Assembly (NCBI RefSeq): GCF_022810445.1 | Contig: NZ_JAACGD010000117.1 | Location: 1-9,502 of the forward strand | Direction of reading: 5' to 3' | Origin: Candidatus Cardinium sp. cBcalN2 | GTDB lineage: Bacteria; Bacteroidota; Bacteroidia; Cytophagales; Amoebophilaceae | Length of the DNA stretch: 9,502 bases | Shown: positions 8,420 to 9,502 of the stretch, piece by piece | Layout: every line of letters begins with the position of its first letter | Position numbering within the stretch: position 1 is the stretch's first letter | The notes under the pieces: model-generated | Seen by the model: only the letters and a program-made list of their open reading frames with translations | Database searches by the model: none | Told to the model about the DNA's origin: nothing | Translations under genes and position numbers: made by a program

Positions 8420-9502
8420 TCAGCTTGCTTTTTTAGCGTTTTCATATTCTAGTACTTTTTTATGAACCTTTTCGAATAAAGCGCTGAAAGTGGCTAAGTC
8501 ATCAGGCTCGGATTTGTTTAATTGTATAATTTTATGGAGCCAATAATACCATTTAATATGCATTGGGGGTGTGTTAGTACTAAAACGCTGGTCTTCGCTT
8601 AAAATTTTCATTGCCTCTTTGTTACCAACTAACCAGGCAAAAGTATAAGGGGTTATGCCTACTGCAAGATTATGATCAACTTTTAGTCTTTCATGGCTAA
8701 TTAGTTTTAGAAATAACGATTCATTGAAATTTTTATTGATTATCAATGTATGTAGTGGAGTGTATAGCATATTTACGCATGCATTAACATCAATATTCTT
8801 ATGGTCTAGCAATTTATTAATACCCTCTATGGGCCATTCTTTCGGCTTTTCTACTTCCGACTTGCCTACATGATATAGTGCGCAATGTAATGCCGTACAA
8901 CCATAGGAATCTTTGGCATTTACATCAATTTTAACTTTTAAATCTTCCGGTCCTTCCATAAACATTTCCCATATCTGTGGATGATACCAATGTACTAGGT
9001 AATGAATTAAAGGTACTTCATATTTAGCTTTAGTAGCGTTCATAGTTCTGATAGCTTTGATATCAAATTTCAGGTCCTTTTGTTTTTTTTCCAATAGTAT
9101 AGTTAATAAGTTCATTCTATGAATCTTTATCGCCCTATGCATGGGAGACAAACCTCTACCTAATAGGTTAGGTTCAATCTTTTTTTGTTGGAGTAACATA
9201 CGGAATACTACTTCATCATTATGCATTATGGCTCTATGAATAGGAGCTAATCCATCTGCATCTAATAAATTAATGTCAATACCCTCTTTTTCCAGCAACA
9301 TATTTAATAATGTTATATTGCTATGAAATACTGCTGCATGTATAGGAGCGTTACAGTATTTATCTTTTTTATTAACATCACATAGGGGATGGTCAAGCAA
9401 TTCTCGGATACGGGCTACATCACTAGCTACTTGAATAGTCGTTTTTGCTTCTTTAGTTAACAAACTTGCTATTATTAGAGTTAGGTGTAGTAGTTGATAT
9501 TT
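8420..9502 (-). CDS. Ankyrin-repeat protein, 5' end beyond the window
   Basis: An ankyrin-repeat protein whose frame is open to the right edge, so the N-terminus is missing. A TTG at 9463 could serve as start (347 residues), but 13 more in-frame codons precede it (KYQLLHLTLIIAS), and QLLHLTLIIA looks like the first helix of a further repeat. Counting from the first visible codon, repeats lie at about 49-80 (APIHAAVFHSNITLLNMLL), 81-114 (GLAPIHRAIMHNDEVVFRML), 115-150 (GLSPMHRAIKIHRMNLLTIL), 161-197 (degenerate, PLIHYLVHWYHPQIWEMFM), 198-242 (GCTALHCALYHVG plus an insertion), 244-278 (YTPLHTLIINKNFNESLFLK) and 279-307 (ITPYTFAWLVGNKEAMKIL). A helical charged tail ends KVLEYENAKKAS. Ankyrin repeats bind proteins; in symbionts such proteins are often suspected host effectors, which is inference here. 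No enzymatic domain, membrane segment or clear signal peptide is visible. The stop is TGA at 8420-8422. Confidence 0.85.
   Translation of the reverse strand, partial: KYQLLHLTLIIASLLTKEAKTTIQVASDVARIRELLDHPLCDVNKKDKYCNAPIHAAVFHSNITLLNMLLEKEGIDINLLDADGLAPIHRAIMHNDEVVFRMLLQQKKIEPNLLGRGLSPMHRAIKIHRMNLLTILLEKKQKDLKFDIKAIRTMNATKAKYEVPLIHYLVHWYHPQIWEMFMEGPEDLKVKIDVNAKDSYGCTALHCALYHVGKSEVEKPKEWPIEGINKLLDHKNIDVNACVNMLYTPLHTLIINKNFNESLFLKLISHERLKVDHNLAVGITPYTFAWLVGNKEAMKILSEDQRFSTNTPPMHIKWYYWLHKIIQLNKSEPDDLATFSALFEKVHKKVLEYENAKKAS

Overview
The window is AT-rich and reads as a Bacteroidetes chromosome, most likely an intracellular symbiont of the Amoebophilus/Cardinium type. This is inference. It rests on Bacteroidetes-style proteins (a SurA chaperone pair, an OmpH/Skp chaperone, an LptD of the Bacteroidetes form, an ATP synthase beta subunit with the Bacteroidetes insertion), an ankyrin-repeat protein typical of host-associated lineages, a Bacteroidetes-type promoter (TTTG-N17-TANNTTTG), and low-GC sequence with long homopolymers and weak Shine-Dalgarno signals. 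The species cannot be named from the sequence alone.

All six genes lie on the minus strand, so transcription runs from high to low coordinates. From right to left they are: an ankyrin-repeat protein whose reading frame is still open at the right edge (8420-9502); an LptD-like outer-membrane LPS-assembly protein (5523 to about 8267); a composite hairpin that may be its terminator (5335-5390); atpD, the F1 beta subunit (3700-5196); a 440-base spacer without a recognisable gene, where Bacteroidetes often carry atpC; skp/ompH (2603-3259) with a strong two-tier terminator (2521-2575); and a two-gene operon of a short SurA-like chaperone (1462-2349, TTG start) overlapping by 41 bases a full SurA with two parvulin domains (114-1502). 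That operon has a good candidate promoter at 2429-2457. The left edge (1-63) holds a hairpin sequence resembling an intergenic motif I recall from Bacteroidetes.

Four of the six genes serve outer-membrane biogenesis: SurA, its partner and Skp escort unfolded beta-barrel proteins through the periplasm, and LptD is itself a beta-barrel client that would place lipopolysaccharide in the outer leaflet. atpD sits alone among them, and the ankyrin protein is a possible host-interaction factor. I see no CRISPR array, transposase, tRNA or rRNA. No convincing new system was found. The points most worth checking are the missing atpC, the truncated ankyrin gene, the start codons of two genes, and the A8 tract in the overlap of the two chaperone genes.
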